DNA of 64,000 nt, taken from Bacteroidia bacterium. Lineage in GTDB: Bacteria; Bacteroidota; Bacteroidia; Bacteroidales; GWA2-32-17. Positions 45,499 through 55,075 of the stretch are shown here, in pieces. A program made the position numbers and the translations under genes. Location: NCBI GenBank assembly GCA_016218155.1, contig JACREQ010000059.1, positions 124,001 to 188,000 on the forward strand. The letters run 5' to 3'. How positions within the stretch are numbered: position 1 is the first letter of the stretch; each line of letters starts with the position of its first letter. Under the pieces are notes generated by a model. It was not told the origin of the DNA. It saw nothing but the letters and a program-made list of their open reading frames with translations, and did no database searches.

Positions 45499-46965
45499 AT
45501 GATTTTAAAAAAAACATACTTTTATATTCTTATAATACTCATTGTTAAAATAATTTTTCTCGGTTTTTATATCTATTCAAGTAGTGAACCAAATAAAATT
45601 AATATTGTTCACTATGCCGGAGATGCCGATTCATATATTGAACCACTTGATAATTTAAAAAATCATGGAGTTTATATATATTCCAATCCAGGTGGCGAAC
45701 CGGCACTTGCAGGTAGAATGCCCCATTATGGAATAATTTATTATCTTTTTCATCTGCTTTTTAACAGAGACAATAGTTTACTTTTATTGGTTTTATTACA
45801 AATTGTTATTGCTGTTATTTCAACCTATTATTTATTTAAAATAATACTACTTTTAACAAAGTTTAATAAAAGAACTTTTGTTTTATTTATTATTTTATCG
45901 GCAGCAAGTTTGTACTTAAGCTGGTGGGATGTTTATATAGCACCTGAGAGTCTTTCTTATTCAATGTTAATTTTCTTTACCTATTTTTATATTCTTTATC
46001 AGAGAAATAGAGGAAGAAAAGAATTGTTTTTATCCGGATTGTTTTTAGGTATTGCAGTTGCCTTAAAGCCATATTATGGTATGTTTTTATTTTTAATCTG
46101 TGTTGAAACTGCATTATATTATTTTAAAAATAAAAAAATATTTAGTCGGTTTAAATCATTATTTATTGACCAGTTATTAATAGTTAGTACCATAATTGTT
46201 TTGCTTACTCCATGGACTATAAGAAATTATTACGCATTAAATCGATTTGTTCCTTTGCAGCAAGACATGTATTCTGGTTTTAATTATGATGATGTTGATT
46301 TAACTTTACGTGATTATATAGCCGCTTGGGGCGGAAATTTTATTTTCTGGGATAAAAGAAGTGCAGGGTGTTATTTTAATTATAATTTACACTGTTTGCC
46401 ATGTGAATTTCAAATGCCGGACTATGCTTATTGTAAATGTTATGGAAAAAAAGAAACAATTGCTTTAAGAAATGACATCGTGAATTATCAAAAAAAGGTA
46501 GTTGAAGGAGTAAAAAACGATACTGTTAAAGCGGAATTATCTAATAGAATGAAAGGATATATTGATTGTTTTGCAAAAGAAAAACCTGTTTTTTATTATT
46601 TTTGGGGTCCGCTTTTAAGAATTAAAAACTTTTTAATTAATTCCGGGTCATATTATTTTGTTGTTCCTGCAAAGCCAATTACTTTAAAATTAATGTTTTC
46701 TGCTGTTAAGATTTTTCAAAGCCTTTTGTATTATGTTATTTTAATATTAGGGTTTGTTGGATTATTTGTGCTTTCAAGAAAAAACAAAGAACTTTGGTTT
46801 TTTAATGTGATAATCATTTTTTTAATCCTTTTATTTCCAATTTACTTAAAAGGCTCTGAATGGAGATACTTTAATCCGGCAATTATTTATCTTACAATTT
46901 ATACTATTATGTTATTATCTAATATTAGGTTTAGTATAAAAAGCAAAACCATGATGAATAATTAA
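45499..46965 (+). CDS. Polytopic membrane protein, probable GT-C-type glycosyltransferase
   Basis: A 488-residue integral membrane protein with about ten hydrophobic helices. An N-terminal extracytoplasmic loop carries an acidic pair (HYAGDADSYIEPLDNL), and a large extracytoplasmic segment (about 250-385) contains several cysteines (HCLPCEF, CKCYG). The arrangement resembles ArnT/PMT (GT39)-type enzymes that use polyprenyl-phosphate sugars outside the inner membrane. It lies between the WecE-type transaminase and the DPM1-like GT2 gene. A second such protein lies at 50369. I cannot assign a donor or acceptor. Confidence 0.6.
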   Translation: MILKKTYFYILIILIVKIIFLGFYIYSSSEPNKINIVHYAGDADSYIEPLDNLKNHGVYIYSNPGGEPALAGRMPHYGIIYYLFHLLFNRDNSLLLLVLLQIVIAVISTYYLFKIILLLTKFNKRTFVLFIILSAASLYLSWWDVYIAPESLSYSMLIFFTYFYILYQRNRGRKELFLSGLFLGIAVALKPYYGMFLFLICVETALYYFKNKKIFSRFKSLFIDQLLIVSTIIVLLTPWTIRNYYALNRFVPLQQDMYSGFNYDDVDLTLRDYIAAWGGNFIFWDKRSAGCYFNYNLHCLPCEFQMPDYAYCKCYGKKETIALRNDIVNYQKKVVEGVKNDTVKAELSNRMKGYIDCFAKEKPVFYYFWGPLLRIKNFLINSGSYYFVVPAKPITLKLMFSAVKIFQSLLYYVILILGFVGLFVLSRKNKELWFFNVIIIFLILLFPIYLKGSEWRYFNPAIIYLTIYTIMLLSNIRFSIKSKTMMNN

Positions 46966-46989
46966 ATTCAGAAAAAACAAATATAAAGG

Positions 46990-47727
46990 CTACCATTTCT
47001 TATTAAAGTCACCACGAGAGAAATACTTTTCTATAAAGCAATACATTAAAATAAAAAAGTATCTGCTTCCCATTTCACGAATTTTTAATTTCGATTCGCC
47101 ATATTTTCTATTTGTCCATGAATTTGGAAGTACATTATATGAATACCCTCTAATTATAGCTTTTAGCGGTAATTCTATTGTTAAATTGAAATGAGGTGAC
47201 AAGAATGGTTTTAAGCCATCAATTGTATGTCTCTTATATAGTTTAAATGCATTTGTTGTATCGTTATATTTTATGCGCATAACAATTCTGATAATTAAAT
47301 TAGCCAATCTGTTTATGCGCTTTTTAACAAAAGGATAATCAATTAATTTCCCCCCCTTAATAAACCTACTACCAAACACACAATCATAGTTTCCTTCAAC
47401 CATGGAGTTATAAAATTTGATTAAATCATTAGGAGAATCAGACAAGTCTGCCATAAATATAGCAACACAATCGCCGGTATAATGCTCTAACCCATAACGA
47501 ACTGCATATCCAAAGCCATTTGCACCTGTATTTGTTACATATTTAACAGTTGAGTATTTTTTTGATAAATTTTCTAAAACTTGTAATGTGTTATCATTGG
47601 AATTATCATTTACAATAAAAATTTCGTGATCGATGTTAACTTCTGAAAATGCAATTTCTAACTGATCTACTGTTTCAGTAATTGATTCACCTTCATTATA
47701 AGCAGGTATTAAAACGCTAAGCTTCAT
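46990..47727 (-). CDS. Glycosyltransferase family 2, DPM1-like (polyprenyl-phosphate sugar synthase candidate)
   Basis: A 245-residue GT2 domain: LSVLIPAYNEGESITETV, VNDNSNDNT, ADLSDSPND (the DxD-type site of DPM1-like enzymes), FGSRFIKGGKLIDYPFVKK and the KYGESKLKIREMG segment. Unlike the enzyme at 42697 it has no long C-terminal membrane pair, as in eukaryotic DPM1-type and some bacterial synthases. It probably supplies a polyprenyl-phosphate sugar to one of the GT-C-like proteins nearby. It overlaps the upstream FkbM gene by 11 nt. Confidence 0.85.
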   Translation of the reverse strand: MKLSVLIPAYNEGESITETVDQLEIAFSEVNIDHEIFIVNDNSNDNTLQVLENLSKKYSTVKYVTNTGANGFGYAVRYGLEHYTGDCVAIFMADLSDSPNDLIKFYNSMVEGNYDCVFGSRFIKGGKLIDYPFVKKRINRLANLIIRIVMRIKYNDTTNAFKLYKRHTIDGLKPFLSPHFNLTIELPLKAIIRGYSYNVLPNSWTNRKYGESKLKIREMGSRYFFILMYCFIEKYFSRGDFNKKW

Positions 47728-48466
47728 TTAATAATTTATTTTCGTAAATAATTTCATAAAAATCTCCGTAGCTATGTTTTATTCTGGCAACTTCTTCAAA
47801 TCCATTAGTTTTTAAAAGGGCATTAATTTTAGTCTGATTTTTATTATTGACATACATATCATCATAATGGCATTCCAGTTGTATGAAATTTATTGGGTAC
47901 TTAGTTTTTTGATTTTCGAAAAGTCCTTGTAAACAGCTATATTCATGACCTTCAACGTCAAGTTTTAAAATGTCAATAAAAAGATTTGTATTGTTTTCTA
48001 AAAAACGAGATAATGTAATGGCTTCTACTTCATAAGTTTTAGCGATTAATTCCTTTGCCTCTACACCCAACACCTTTGCTTTTTTATTTAAATAATCTGA
48101 ATTATAATTAACTTCTTCAAAAGTAGAGGTTTCGTTCATTATATTTTCATAAAACAGTAATTTTCCGTTTGTGTTACTTATTCCTAGATTATTAAGTACA
48201 ATATCAGAATTCTTTTTGTATTTGTTTTGTAATTTGTTAAATAATGTTATGTTTGGCTCAAAACCAAAAATTTTAACTTTTTTATTTAGTTTCAGATAAA
48301 AATCGATGCTTTGCCCCCTATTGCTACCTACATCAATTATTGTTTTAATCCTATCTTTATTTTCTATTATAATCTTTTTTAAATAAAACGCTTTTAATTT
48401 GGGATAAAATACTAATCGTTCAACAACGTCTATTATAATTTGTATAGAAAGTATTCTAAAGGTCAT
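47717..48466 (-). CDS. FkbM family methyltransferase 1
   Basis: A 249-residue SAM-dependent methyltransferase of the FkbM family. The SAM-binding glycine motif is DVGSNRG (45-51), the acidic strand ends FGFEP (E70), and the family hallmark LDVEGHE is at 169-175. FkbM enzymes usually O-methylate sugars or polyketides. Here a glycan residue or nucleotide sugar is the likely acceptor because of the context. It is co-directional with the GT2 gene at 46990 and overlaps it by 11 nt. Confidence 0.88.
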   Translation of the reverse strand: MTFRILSIQIIIDVVERLVFYPKLKAFYLKKIIIENKDRIKTIIDVGSNRGQSIDFYLKLNKKVKIFGFEPNITLFNKLQNKYKKNSDIVLNNLGISNTNGKLLFYENIMNETSTFEEVNYNSDYLNKKAKVLGVEAKELIAKTYEVEAITLSRFLENNTNLFIDILKLDVEGHEYSCLQGLFENQKTKYPINFIQLECHYDDMYVNNKNQTKINALLKTNGFEEVARIKHSYGDFYEIIYENKLLNEA

Positions 48467-48523
48467 TTTTCTAGTAGAGTTCTTTATACAATAAGAAAAG
48501 TTAAAATTAAATAAAAGACTAAA

Positions 48524-49249
48524 TTAAGCTTTAATAATAATACATTGTCCATTAAGATTTGGAATAATCATTTCGGATTTATCAATAAAAAAATCATCAA
48601 CAGCCTTTTTAACGCCAGGACAAGCCAATACTCCATAATCGTCAATTAAAATAATCCCATTATGAGACATCTTATTATAACAATATTCCAAAGCATCTAA
48701 TGTTGATTGATATATATCAAAATCAATGTGCACAAAAGAAAATTTAGTGTTTTCTGATAAGTTATTTGCAGATTCGGGGAAATATCCTTTATAGAAAGTG
48801 AAATTATCTTCTTTTAGAAAGGTTTTGATTTCATTAAAACTAACGTCTCCCAAACTTCCTTTGTCCCAATGATTATCAAATTCTTTGTTAACGTCAGGCA
48901 AACCTTCGAATGTGTCAAATAATAAAATTTTCTTTTTATGAAAACTTCCTTCCAGCATCAATTTACTGCCTGCTCCTTTAAAAACTCCTAGTTCGGCATA
49001 GTCGCCTTCAATATTTACAGCATTTTTTGCACACAAAAATAATATATATGCTTTTTTAACATCAAGCAAAGATCTTTTCTTTGATTCGTTATAACATTTA
49101 ACAAAAACAGTATCCTGTTTCCATAATTTGTCTATTCCCCTTAATGATTTGGCGAAAAATATTTCGATATTAGGAAGTTTTCTTACTAATGAATACTTTA
49201 ATGACAAGGGTAAAAGTTTGTTTAGAATACGACGGATTATTAAAAACAT
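48524..49249 (-). CDS. TylF/MycF-type sugar O-methyltransferase
   Basis: A 241-residue SAM- and Mg-dependent methyltransferase of the macrocin O-methyltransferase (TylF) family. GDYAELGVFKGAGSKLM is the SAM-binding region, and LLFDTFEGLPD, FVHIDFDIYQSTLDAL and LIDDYGVLACPGVKKAV contain the acidic metal-binding residues. These enzymes methylate sugar hydroxyls. It sits between the FkbM1 gene and the SDR gene on the same strand, with gaps of 57 and 65 nt. Confidence 0.9.
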   Translation of the reverse strand: MFLIIRRILNKLLPLSLKYSLVRKLPNIEIFFAKSLRGIDKLWKQDTVFVKCYNESKKRSLLDVKKAYILFLCAKNAVNIEGDYAELGVFKGAGSKLMLEGSFHKKKILLFDTFEGLPDVNKEFDNHWDKGSLGDVSFNEIKTFLKEDNFTFYKGYFPESANNLSENTKFSFVHIDFDIYQSTLDALEYCYNKMSHNGIILIDDYGVLACPGVKKAVDDFFIDKSEMIIPNLNGQCIIIKA

Positions 49250-49314
49250 GCTTCGGCAGTTAAGTGACTAAAATTACTTTTTTATAAATTATTAAATCTA
49301 ATATTTTTTTGAAA

Positions 49315-50376
49315 TTATCTGTTATTTACATTTTTTGAGATCTGAGTTAATATATCAAGAATATTATACCTCATTTCCCATTTGGGATAATGCTTTTTAA
49401 ATTTACTTACATCACTTATCCACCAAATATGATCACCAATTCTATTTGTTTCAGAATACTCGAAGTTCATTTTTTTTCCTGTGATTTGTTCACATAATTC
49501 AATTGCTTCAGTCATTGAACAATTAGAAAACCTTCCACCACCGGCATTATAAACCTCACCCTGTTTAGGATTCTGATGGAAGTGCCAGATCATATTAACT
49601 AAATCCCAGCTATGAATATTATCTCTAACCTGTTTACCTCTATATCCAAAAACAGTATATTTATCGCCGGTTATAGCACATTTCATTAGGTAAGATAAAA
49701 ATCCATGCAATTGAGTACCCGAGTGGTTTGGGCCGGTAAGGCAGCCACCTCTTAGAACACAGGTATTCATTCCAAAATATTTACCATATTCCTGTACCAA
49801 AACATCTGCTGCAACTTTAGATGCTCCAAATAAAGAATGTTTTGTTTGATCTATGCTCATGCTTTCGTCAATTCCCTCCTTAAAATATGGGTGAGATGAA
49901 TCTATTTCCCATCTCTTTTCAAGTTCTACCAAAGGTAAATAATTTGGTGTATCGCCATATACTTTATTTGTGGAAGTGAAAATAAAAGTTGCTTCAGGAC
50001 AATATATTCTTGTTAATTCAAGCATGTTTAATGTTCCATTAGCATTTACTGTAAAATCAGTAATTGGTTCATTTGCTGCCCAATCATGACTAGGTTGTGC
50101 GGCGCTATGAATAATTAACTTTATGTTAGAACCATTTAGTTTAAAAATAGTTTCCAATTCAGAAAAATTACGAATATCAATTGCATTATGTTCAAAATTA
50201 TTGAAACTGTTTAATAGTCTTTTTGTGTTCCATTCGGTAGATGCATCTTGTCCGAAGAATTTTGCCCGCATATTATTATCTATGCCTATAATTTTTTCGA
50301 ATTTTTTCGAAAAAAAATCTACAGATTCACTTCCTATTAAACCAGAAGATCCTGTAATTAAACAAATGTTAGCCAT
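49315..50376 (-). CDS. Sugar-nucleotide SDR (CDP-paratose epimerase-like) with Phe at the catalytic Tyr position
   Basis: A 353-residue extended SDR. The NAD-binding GSSGLIG is at 9-15, with [15 protein letters not shown] and [16 protein letters not shown] (Ser/Thr catalytic region), and [17 protein letters not shown] as the substrate part. It most resembles CDP-paratose/tyvelose 2-epimerase-like proteins of O-antigen clusters. In the place of the YxxxK pair it has F183-x3-K187 ([11 protein letters not shown]), so the general-base tyrosine appears to be missing. Reaction and substrate are uncertain. Its start overlaps the end of the membrane protein gene by 8 nt. Confidence 0.8.
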   Translation of the reverse strand: MANICLITGSSGLIGSESVDFFSKKFEKIIGIDNNMRAKFFGQDASTEWNTKRLLNSFNNFEHNAIDIRNFSELETIFKLNGSNIKLIIHSAAQPSHDWAANEPITDFTVNANGTLNMLELTRIYCPEATFIFTSTNKVYGDTPNYLPLVELEKRWEIDSSHPYFKEGIDESMSIDQTKHSLFGASKVAADVLVQEYGKYFGMNTCVLRGGCLTGPNHSGTQLHGFLSYLMKCAITGDKYTVFGYRGKQVRDNIHSWDLVNMIWHFHQNPKQGEVYNAGGGRFSNCSMTEAIELCEQITGKKMNFEYSETNRIGDHIWWISDVSKFKKHYPKWEMRYNILDILTQISKNVNNR

Positions 50377-51772
50377 TTTTATATGTTTTTTCTTTAATAA
50401 TTGTTATTGTTAAAATTGAAAGTATTAATAAATGAACAGGGATACTATATCTTGCTTGAATGGTAAACGGAAGGTGAATAATTCCATAATACCAAAAGAG
50501 CAAAACAAATCCATATTTATTTTTGAAATGCGTTTTCTTTAAAAGAATTTTAATCGTTATAAAAATTAATCCTAAAAATATAAAAGCAAATGTAATTACA
50601 AAAGGATAAATAACCTTTATTTTGCCTAAAAAGGAATTTGATTCTTCCAGGTTTTTATAGTTTATTCCTGTAACATAAGTTCTAAAAAGCTGATAAGTTC
50701 TGGACTTTAAGTAATAACCAGGATCATTTAAAATATGCTGCTTTGTTATTTGTGTTAATAATTTTTCTCTTTCAATATTATATTTACTGTTATGAAGAAC
50801 AAAAATTTCAGGATTTAACTGACTCATTTTAACTAAGTCTAAAGAATCATTTCTTGTTTCAAATTGTTTCAGGTTATTCCATAACAATTTGCATTCGGTC
50901 TCATAATCTTTTACGTTTTTAATAATTTCATCATTGTTATAAAAATGTGGCTTTGTTAAATCATAACTTGTATTATTTCCCCAGTAAAAACGTTCTGTAT
51001 ATCCATCCGGAAGTTTAAGTGCCCAGTAACTTAAATGCATTGCTCCTGCCGCACCTTCAATTGTTGTAATTTTAAAAATTCCGTGGTTACTTTTATTCCA
51101 TAACCCGAATGGAATAAGCAATGCTATATAAAAGAAAATAAAAATAAGTGAAAGTTTATACTGTTGTTTGTTTTGTATAATAAAATAAATGAATAGAATA
51201 AATGGAAACAAAAGAAAAGCCGGCCTGACAATAAAAGTGCAATAACAGGTAATTGCAATAAACAGCATGTTTCTTAAAGATCTTTTTGAGCAAACAAGAA
51301 ACATTGTTAAAACAATAAACAAAATAGAAATTATTTCAGTGCTTATAAGTCCGGAATAATATACAATTTGTATGTTTGGAAGTAGTAAAAGAAGAAAAAT
51401 ATTGCGATACTTTATATCGGTATTTACTCGTTTAATAATTAAAGTACAAATGAATACAGAAATAAAATAAAGAATTAACTGTATTACTTTTACAAATAAT
51501 TGTGACGATGAAATAAGTTGGCACATTGCCAAAAATGCAGGATAACCGGGAGTTCGTAAAGTTTCGGGATAATATTTATAAAATAAATACCAGCTTGAAA
51601 ATTTACCATGTAGGATACTTTCTCCCATTAGCCAATATCCTTTGGAGTCGGGAAAATTGGTGCCACATGAAACTCTAAAAACAACAATCCCAATTATAAC
51701 ATTTAAGAAAAAGAGAACAAAGAAAAATCTTTTGGTATTTAAAAATTTATAAAATGAACTTATTAAATTCAT
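50369..51772 (-). CDS. Polytopic membrane protein, probable GT-C-type glycosyltransferase
   Basis: A 467-residue membrane protein with about ten hydrophobic helices. An N-terminal extracytoplasmic loop ([20 protein letters not shown]) carries an acidic residue where GT39-type enzymes have their catalytic Asp/Glu. A large extracytoplasmic segment (about 215-375) precedes the last helices. Its organisation is like that of the protein at 45499, but sequence similarity by eye is low. Both neighbouring genes are sugar-nucleotide SDRs with overlaps of 8 and 4 nt, so it is translationally coupled to them. Its function as a glycosyltransferase is inferred. Confidence 0.55.
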   Translation of the reverse strand: MNLISSFYKFLNTKRFFFVLFFLNVIIGIVVFRVSCGTNFPDSKGYWLMGESILHGKFSSWYLFYKYYPETLRTPGYPAFLAMCQLISSSQLFVKVIQLILYFISVFICTLIIKRVNTDIKYRNIFLLLLLPNIQIVYYSGLISTEIISILFIVLTMFLVCSKRSLRNMLFIAITCYCTFIVRPAFLLFPFILFIYFIIQNKQQYKLSLIFIFFYIALLIPFGLWNKSNHGIFKITTIEGAAGAMHLSYWALKLPDGYTERFYWGNNTSYDLTKPHFYNNDEIIKNVKDYETECKLLWNNLKQFETRNDSLDLVKMSQLNPEIFVLHNSKYNIEREKLLTQITKQHILNDPGYYLKSRTYQLFRTYVTGINYKNLEESNSFLGKIKVIYPFVITFAFIFLGLIFITIKILLKKTHFKNKYGFVLLFWYYGIIHLPFTIQARYSIPVHLLILSILTITIIKEKTYKNG

Positions 51773-52830
51773 TTCAATATAGCTTTAAGTTGTTTTTCAT
51801 TTTGTTTAATCCATGTAAATGTTTCAGAAAAAATACTTTCTAAATTGGTTTTTGGTTTCCAGCTGATGTTTTTTTCAATTTTAGAATTATTAGTTATATA
51901 AATTCTTAAATCAGCTGGCCTGTTTTTAATTTCGGAAGTTATTTTTATTTTATTTCCGGTAATTTGTTCACAAACTTTAGTCATTTCTTGAAGTGAAATA
52001 CTATTATTTAAACCACCCCCTACATTAAATATATTTCCGGTAAATTCTTCTGTTTGATGAATTTGAATGTCTATAAGTTCAACCAAATCCTCTACATAAA
52101 GGAGATCTCTTACTTGCTTTCCTAATCCTCCGTATCCAATATAGCTGAGTGGTTGTTTCCAATAATGTTTTGCCATCCATAAAGTTGCAATTCCCTGATC
52201 TGTTTTTCCCATTTGGCGTGGACCTGCAATTACTCCTAATCGTGTTATTGCTGACTTTAAATTGTAAAACGCAGAATATTCTTGTATAAATAATTCTGCC
52301 GAAAGTTTTGTTGTTCCATAAAAAGAACGAACTCCATTCAAACTTAAATCCTCAGAAATACCTATTCTTGAAATTCCTTTTTCCAATTGATTTTCAGAAA
52401 ATGAAAAACGTGTTTCTTCTTCAATAAAATTTGCATTTTCAATTCTTTCGATGGGATAAACTCTACTTGTAGAAAGAAAAATAAGTTTTGCTTTATTTTT
52501 TAAACACGCATTAAAACAATTTATGGAGCCAAAAAGATTATTGTTTATTACAAAAGAAGGATCAGAGTCAAGTCCAGCTAATACCGAAGGTTCGGCAGAG
52601 GCATCAATTAAAACATCAAACGAACCAACAGAATTAAGGTCTTCAATATTGCGAATATCGCCATGAATAAACCTAATGTCATAGTTCTGAAATTCAATTA
52701 AGTTTAATTCAGAACCACGTCTTTTTAAATTATCAAATGCTATTATTGTATAATGAGGATATTTTTCTTTAAGTTTTACACATAGTGTTGATCCAATAAA
52801 ACCTGCCCCTCCTGTAATTAAAATTATCAT
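51769..52830 (-). CDS. Sugar-nucleotide SDR, NAD-dependent epimerase/dehydratase
   Basis: A 353-residue extended SDR, with NAD-binding GGAGFIG (7-13), DASAEPSV, FLSTSRVYP and an intact catalytic pair Y171-x3-K175 (FYGTTKLSAE). LGVIAGPRQMGKTDQG and GYGGLGKQVRDLLYVEDLVEL match CDP-paratose 2-epimerase-like enzymes, as does the gene two positions downstream. The two SDR genes may be old paralogues with separate roles. It is the first gene of the minus-strand operon 52830-49315, behind a -7 box 53 nt upstream. The exact sugar is unknown. Confidence 0.85.
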   Translation of the reverse strand: MIILITGGAGFIGSTLCVKLKEKYPHYTIIAFDNLKRRGSELNLIEFQNYDIRFIHGDIRNIEDLNSVGSFDVLIDASAEPSVLAGLDSDPSFVINNNLFGSINCFNACLKNKAKLIFLSTSRVYPIERIENANFIEEETRFSFSENQLEKGISRIGISEDLSLNGVRSFYGTTKLSAELFIQEYSAFYNLKSAITRLGVIAGPRQMGKTDQGIATLWMAKHYWKQPLSYIGYGGLGKQVRDLLYVEDLVELIDIQIHQTEEFTGNIFNVGGGLNNSISLQEMTKVCEQITGNKIKITSEIKNRPADLRIYITNNSKIEKNISWKPKTNLESIFSETFTWIKQNEKQLKAILK

Positions 52831-52882
52831 ATTGCTATATAGTGAGTTAGATTTTCTATAAAAAGAATATTAAAAAATCAAT

Positions 52883-52890
52883 CAAATATA
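52883..52890 (-). promoter_or_regulatory. -7 element of the SDR operon (TATATTTG)
   Basis: Minus-strand TATATTTG matches TAnnTTTG, 52 nt before the ATG at 52830 in the 223-bp divergent spacer. Confidence 0.4.
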
Positions 52891-53003
52891 AAGTGATTAA
52901 ACGAGACATAAAAATTTTATAAGTTAGCAACTTATCATTAGTTCTAATTTATGAAAAATAATCTTTAAATATATCTTAAACAGGTAAAGCAATTGAAAGA
53001 GTA

Positions 53004-53030
53004 TTGATTTAATTATATTTTACTATCTTG
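53004..53030 (+). promoter_or_regulatory. Promoter candidate of the ABC exporter operon
   Basis: TTG (53004-53006), 17 nt, then TATCTTG (53024-53030), a one-base-short match to TAnnTTTG. It ends 23 nt before the permease ATG at 53054. Confidence 0.4.
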
Positions 53031-53053
53031 CATCTTGTTTAAGCTGTTTATAA

Positions 53054-53875
53054 ATGATTGAATACGAAATAAAACCTAAAAATAAACTTACAATTGGTAT
53101 TAATGAACTATGGCAATACCGGGAGTTGTTTTATTTTTTTACATGGCGCGATATAAAAATTAAATATAAACAAACTGTATTGGGGTTTGCCTGGGCTATT
53201 TTGCAGCCATTTTTAATGATGATAATTTTTACAGTTTTTTTTGGAAAGGCATTAAACGTTCCTTCTGACAATATTCCATATCCGGTTTTTGTTTTTTCAG
53301 GATTATTACTTTGGAATATATTTTCTTCAGGAATATCAGGTGCAGGAAATAGTATGGTGTCAAATGCAAACATTATAAATAAAATTTATTTTCCCCGGTT
53401 AATTATTCCTATATCTGCTGTTTTGGTGTCGTTATTTGACTTTGTTATGGCATTCCTAGTATTTATTGTTATGATTATTTATTATCAGGTTTCAATAAAT
53501 TTTATTTTATTTATTCCATTGTTGTTTTTGAGTATTCTTATTACTGCTATTTCAACATTTGGGATAGGATCGTTACTTGCTGCTTTAAATATTAAGTATC
53601 GTGATTTCAGATATATCATTCCATTTATGGTTCAGGCATTATTGTTTTTAACTCCGGTAATTTATCCTGTATCCATTGTTAGTAAAGTTTGGTTTAAATT
53701 TATTCTTGCATTAAATCCGATGTATTCAGCAATTGAATTATTCAGACACTCGATAATACAGAAATCATTAGATTTTAATTTAATTATTATAAGCATCTCT
53801 TCAGCTGTTATATTGTTATTAATAGGAGTAATATATTTTAGAAAAACAGAATCTTATTTTGCCGATTTAGCTTAA
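53054..53875 (+). CDS. wzm: ABC-2 type polysaccharide exporter permease (Wzm/TagG family)
   Basis: The membrane part of an ABC exporter for a completed polysaccharide. The 273 residues show six hydrophobic segments and the family signatures: ELFYFFTWRDIKIKYKQTVLGFAWAILQP at the N-terminus (cited in part: WRDIKIKYKQTVLGFAWAIL), NANIINKIYFPR, NIKYRDFRYIIPF and LNPMYSAIELFRH. The ATPase gene starts at the next base after the stop (53876), so the two are translationally coupled. The pair heads the plus-strand glycan operon. Confidence 0.94.
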   Translation: MIEYEIKPKNKLTIGINELWQYRELFYFFTWRDIKIKYKQTVLGFAWAILQPFLMMIIFTVFFGKALNVPSDNIPYPVFVFSGLLLWNIFSSGISGAGNSMVSNANIINKIYFPRLIIPISAVLVSLFDFVMAFLVFIVMIIYYQVSINFILFIPLLFLSILITAISTFGIGSLLAALNIKYRDFRYIIPFMVQALLFLTPVIYPVSIVSKVWFKFILALNPMYSAIELFRHSIIQKSLDFNLIIISISSAVILLLIGVIYFRKTESYFADLA

Positions 53876-55075
53876 ATGAAACCAATATTAGAAATACAAA
53901 ATATATCTAAAAAATTTCGTATTTATCACGAGAATCAACCTTATTTGAGTTTACGTGACTCTTTGACTTCTTTATTTAAAAAGAGTAAAAGCAGTTCCGA
54001 AGAGTTTTATGCATTAAAAGATGTTTGTTTTGATGTTTTTCCAAGTGAAAGTATCGGTATTATTGGAAAAAATGGTGCAGGTAAATCAACTCTTTTGAAA
54101 GTTCTATCAAAAATAACTCCACCATCTTCAGGTAAAATTGTTTCAAGAGGAAGAGTTGCCAGTTTATTGGAGGTGGGCACTGGATTTCATCCGGAATTGA
54201 GTGGCAGAGAAAATATTTTTCTTAATGGGTCGATTTTAGGGATGAAGCAAAAAGAGATATTATCAAAATTTGATGAAATTGTTGATTTTTCGGGAACAGA
54301 AAAATTTTTAGATACCCCATTAAAAAGATATAGTAGTGGAATGCAATTGCGTTTAGCATTTTCTGTTGCTGCATTTTTGGAGCCAGAGATATTGGTTATT
54401 GACGAAGTTCTTGCAGTTGGAGATGTTGAATTTCAAAAAAAATGCATTGGAAAAATGGAAGATGTAAGTAAAAGCGGAAGAACCATTTTATTTGTAAGTC
54501 ACAATATGGCTGCTATTCAATCCCTTTGCACAAATGCAGTTTATCTTTCGCAGGGCAAAGTATTAAATTATGGCAAATCGCATGAGATAATTAATCAATA
54601 CTTAAAGGATAATTTGTCTAATACTAATTTTGAGAAAGGGAAAACAAACAAAAACACTTATGTTAAAAAAGTTAATTTAGACTGTTGCATTCAGGATCTT
54701 ATCGAATTAAGTATTGAAATTTATAGTAAAGAAGCAAAAAAAGCTGCAATAGACATCAGATTATATACTTTTAACGGGGAACCTGCTGCATTTGGTTCAA
54801 TTGGTACTTTTGATCAAAACAAAATGCTAACATTAAATTGCGGAATAAACACATTCAGTTTGCAATTAACAACAAGCAGTATAGCAAATGGTCTTTATTA
54901 TATTTCTATCGATTTAACAAATCCTGATAAAGAATATTTTGATAGAATAGAACAGGCACTATTTTTTGAAATTTCAAATTCGCCAGGAGGTGCCGGAAGC
55001 AGGGTATTACTTCAGGAATGGAATTATGGTTATTATAAATTACCACTATTTTTAAAAGGCTATGAACAGGATTAA
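53876..55075 (+). CDS. wzt: ABC polysaccharide exporter ATPase with Wzt-type C-terminal domain
   Basis: Energises export of a lipid-linked glycan with the preceding permease. The nucleotide-binding domain (1-235) has Walker A GKNGAGKS (64-71), signature YSSGMQ (152-157), Walker B EILVIDE (171-177) and H-loop H209 (FVSHN). At 399 residues it carries a C-terminal beta-rich domain (about 250-399; IDIRLYTFNGEPAAFGSIGTF, INTFSLQLTTSSIANGLYYI), as in E. coli O8/O9a Wzt, where this domain recognises the modified end of the finished chain. An FkbM methyltransferase gene overlaps its 3' end by 14 nt, which makes a methylated terminal cap plausible. Confidence 0.92.
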   Translation: MKPILEIQNISKKFRIYHENQPYLSLRDSLTSLFKKSKSSSEEFYALKDVCFDVFPSESIGIIGKNGAGKSTLLKVLSKITPPSSGKIVSRGRVASLLEVGTGFHPELSGRENIFLNGSILGMKQKEILSKFDEIVDFSGTEKFLDTPLKRYSSGMQLRLAFSVAAFLEPEILVIDEVLAVGDVEFQKKCIGKMEDVSKSGRTILFVSHNMAAIQSLCTNAVYLSQGKVLNYGKSHEIINQYLKDNLSNTNFEKGKTNKNTYVKKVNLDCCIQDLIELSIEIYSKEAKKAAIDIRLYTFNGEPAAFGSIGTFDQNKMLTLNCGINTFSLQLTTSSIANGLYYISIDLTNPDKEYFDRIEQALFFEISNSPGGAGSRVLLQEWNYGYYKLPLFLKGYEQD

